Source: Enterocloster bolteae (GTDB taxonomy: Bacteria > Bacillota_A > Clostridia > Lachnospirales > Lachnospiraceae). From it: a stretch of DNA of 7,095 nucleotides. The stretch lies in assembly GCA_021769025.1 (NCBI GenBank), contig JAETTS010000125.1, positions 1 through 7,095 on the forward strand, in the 5' to 3' direction. Both the position numbers and the translations under genes were made by a program. This document shows, one piece after another, positions 6,878 to 7,095 of the stretch. Below the pieces are notes generated by a model. That model was not told the origin of the DNA and did not search any database. It saw only the letters and a program-made list of their open reading frames with translations. Position 1 is the stretch's first letter. Each line of letters starts with the position of its first letter.

Positions 6878-7033
6878 AATGTCATGATACCAGGGTCAAA
6901 AGGTCAAAAACATGAAAAAGTAGCCCGATTAGGGCGGATTTTGAATGTTTTTGAGGATTGCGGGATCACAAAGTGCGGAGCTATCCGGTATCAAAGGGGT
7001 CAAAAGACCTTTTGACCCCAACATCATGTCATT
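6878..7033. repeat. 155-bp inverted-repeat element (MITE-like, non-coding)
   Basis: The 28 bases at 6878-6905 and the 28 bases at 7006-7033 are inverted copies, matching at 23 of 28 positions. The inner 13 (GGGTCAAAAGGTC versus GACCTTTTGACCC) are perfect, and so are 10 of the outer 11 (AATGTCATGAT versus ATCATGTCATT). The four-base block between them differs at all four positions, each by a transition. The 100 bp between the arms has no gene but more small stems: GCCC-GATTA-GGGC (6923-6935) and CGGA-GCTA-TCCG (6976-6987). A further inverted pair is TGATACC (6885-6891) with GGTATCA (6987-6993). This is what a short non-autonomous mobile element or dispersed intergenic repeat looks like; I see no clear target-site duplication and no transposase. 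Confidence 0.6.
6996..7019. other. Perfect hairpin inside the inverted-repeat element
   Basis: GGGGTCAAAAG (6996-7006) and its exact complement CTTTTGACCCC (7009-7019) are separated by two bases, giving an 11-bp perfect palindrome that reads the same on either strand. Neither flank carries a T-run in the right place, so a simple terminator is unlikely. The right arm is the same sequence that can pair with the left end of the element at 6893-6905. Confidence 0.75.
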
Positions 7034-7045
7034 TAGTTTTTGTTG

Positions 7046-7095
7046 TTTGAGAAGCCGCAAAGAGGCTGCCGCCTCCGCTGCCTTGCTGCCTCAAA
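7046..7095. other. GC-rich imperfect hairpin at the window edge
   Basis: TTTGAG (7046-7051) is complementary to CTCAAA (7090-7095). Between them further pairing is possible: an interrupted run of GC, GC and AA pairs plus an inner AGGC/GCCT stem around 7062-7074. The 3' side on the plus strand is cut by the window, so a T-tract after 7095 cannot be excluded. On the minus strand the stem is followed by an A-rich stretch, which argues against a terminator there. It may be the terminator of an unseen neighbour or the edge of another intergenic repeat. Confidence 0.45.

Noticed and set aside
6996..7019. The perfect 11-bp palindrome as an intrinsic terminator
   Set aside because: No T-run follows on either strand: AACATCATG on plus, TTTGATACC on minus.
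7026..7095. Plus-strand open frame beginning MSFSFCCLRSRKEAA and running off the edge
   Set aside because: No ribosome-binding site, it starts inside the inverted-repeat element, and its composition just follows the GC-rich hairpin.

Overview
This window looks like the chromosome of a Gram-positive clostridium, most likely a Lachnospiraceae gut bacterium. The basis is: moderate GC content; strong GGAGG ribosome-binding sites before nearly every gene; GTG and TTG starts alongside ATG; a secreted protein with glucan/choline-binding-type wall repeats; and gene products that read as typical of this family. The species cannot be fixed from the window alone. All eight supported genes lie on the minus strand, so the reading direction runs from high to low coordinates.

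From right to left: positions 6770-7095 hold no gene. They contain a clear sigma-A-type promoter (6784-6812), a small hairpin, a 155-bp element with 28-bp imperfect inverted ends (6878-7033) and a GC-rich hairpin at the window edge (7046-7095). The promoter drives a secreted wall-binding protein (5657-6745). It is followed after 44 bp, with no visible terminator, by an NfeD-family membrane protein (5172-5612) and an SPFH/band-7 (stomatin/QmcA-type) protein (4247-5170). These last two are a classic membrane-microdomain pair separated by 1 bp.

A 50-nt hairpin (4191-4240) separates this group from the next run: patatin-like phospholipase (2963-4147), ornithine carbamoyltransferase argF (1977-2966), a 100-residue three-helix membrane protein (1672-1974), and the biotin repressor/ligase birA (688-1668). 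Those four genes overlap or are spaced by 2-3 bp, so they are almost certainly translated from one message. After a 101-bp gap comes the N-terminal 195 codons of mutY (1-586), cut by the window edge.

Functionally this is a mixed operon: cell envelope (wall-binding protein, NfeD/SPFH, patatin) followed by housekeeping enzymes (arginine synthesis, protein biotinylation, DNA repair). Nothing in it amounts to a defence system or other plainly new machinery. The least explained part is the structured, gene-free DNA at 6844-7095, which looks like a dispersed inverted-repeat element and can be drawn in two mutually exclusive folds.
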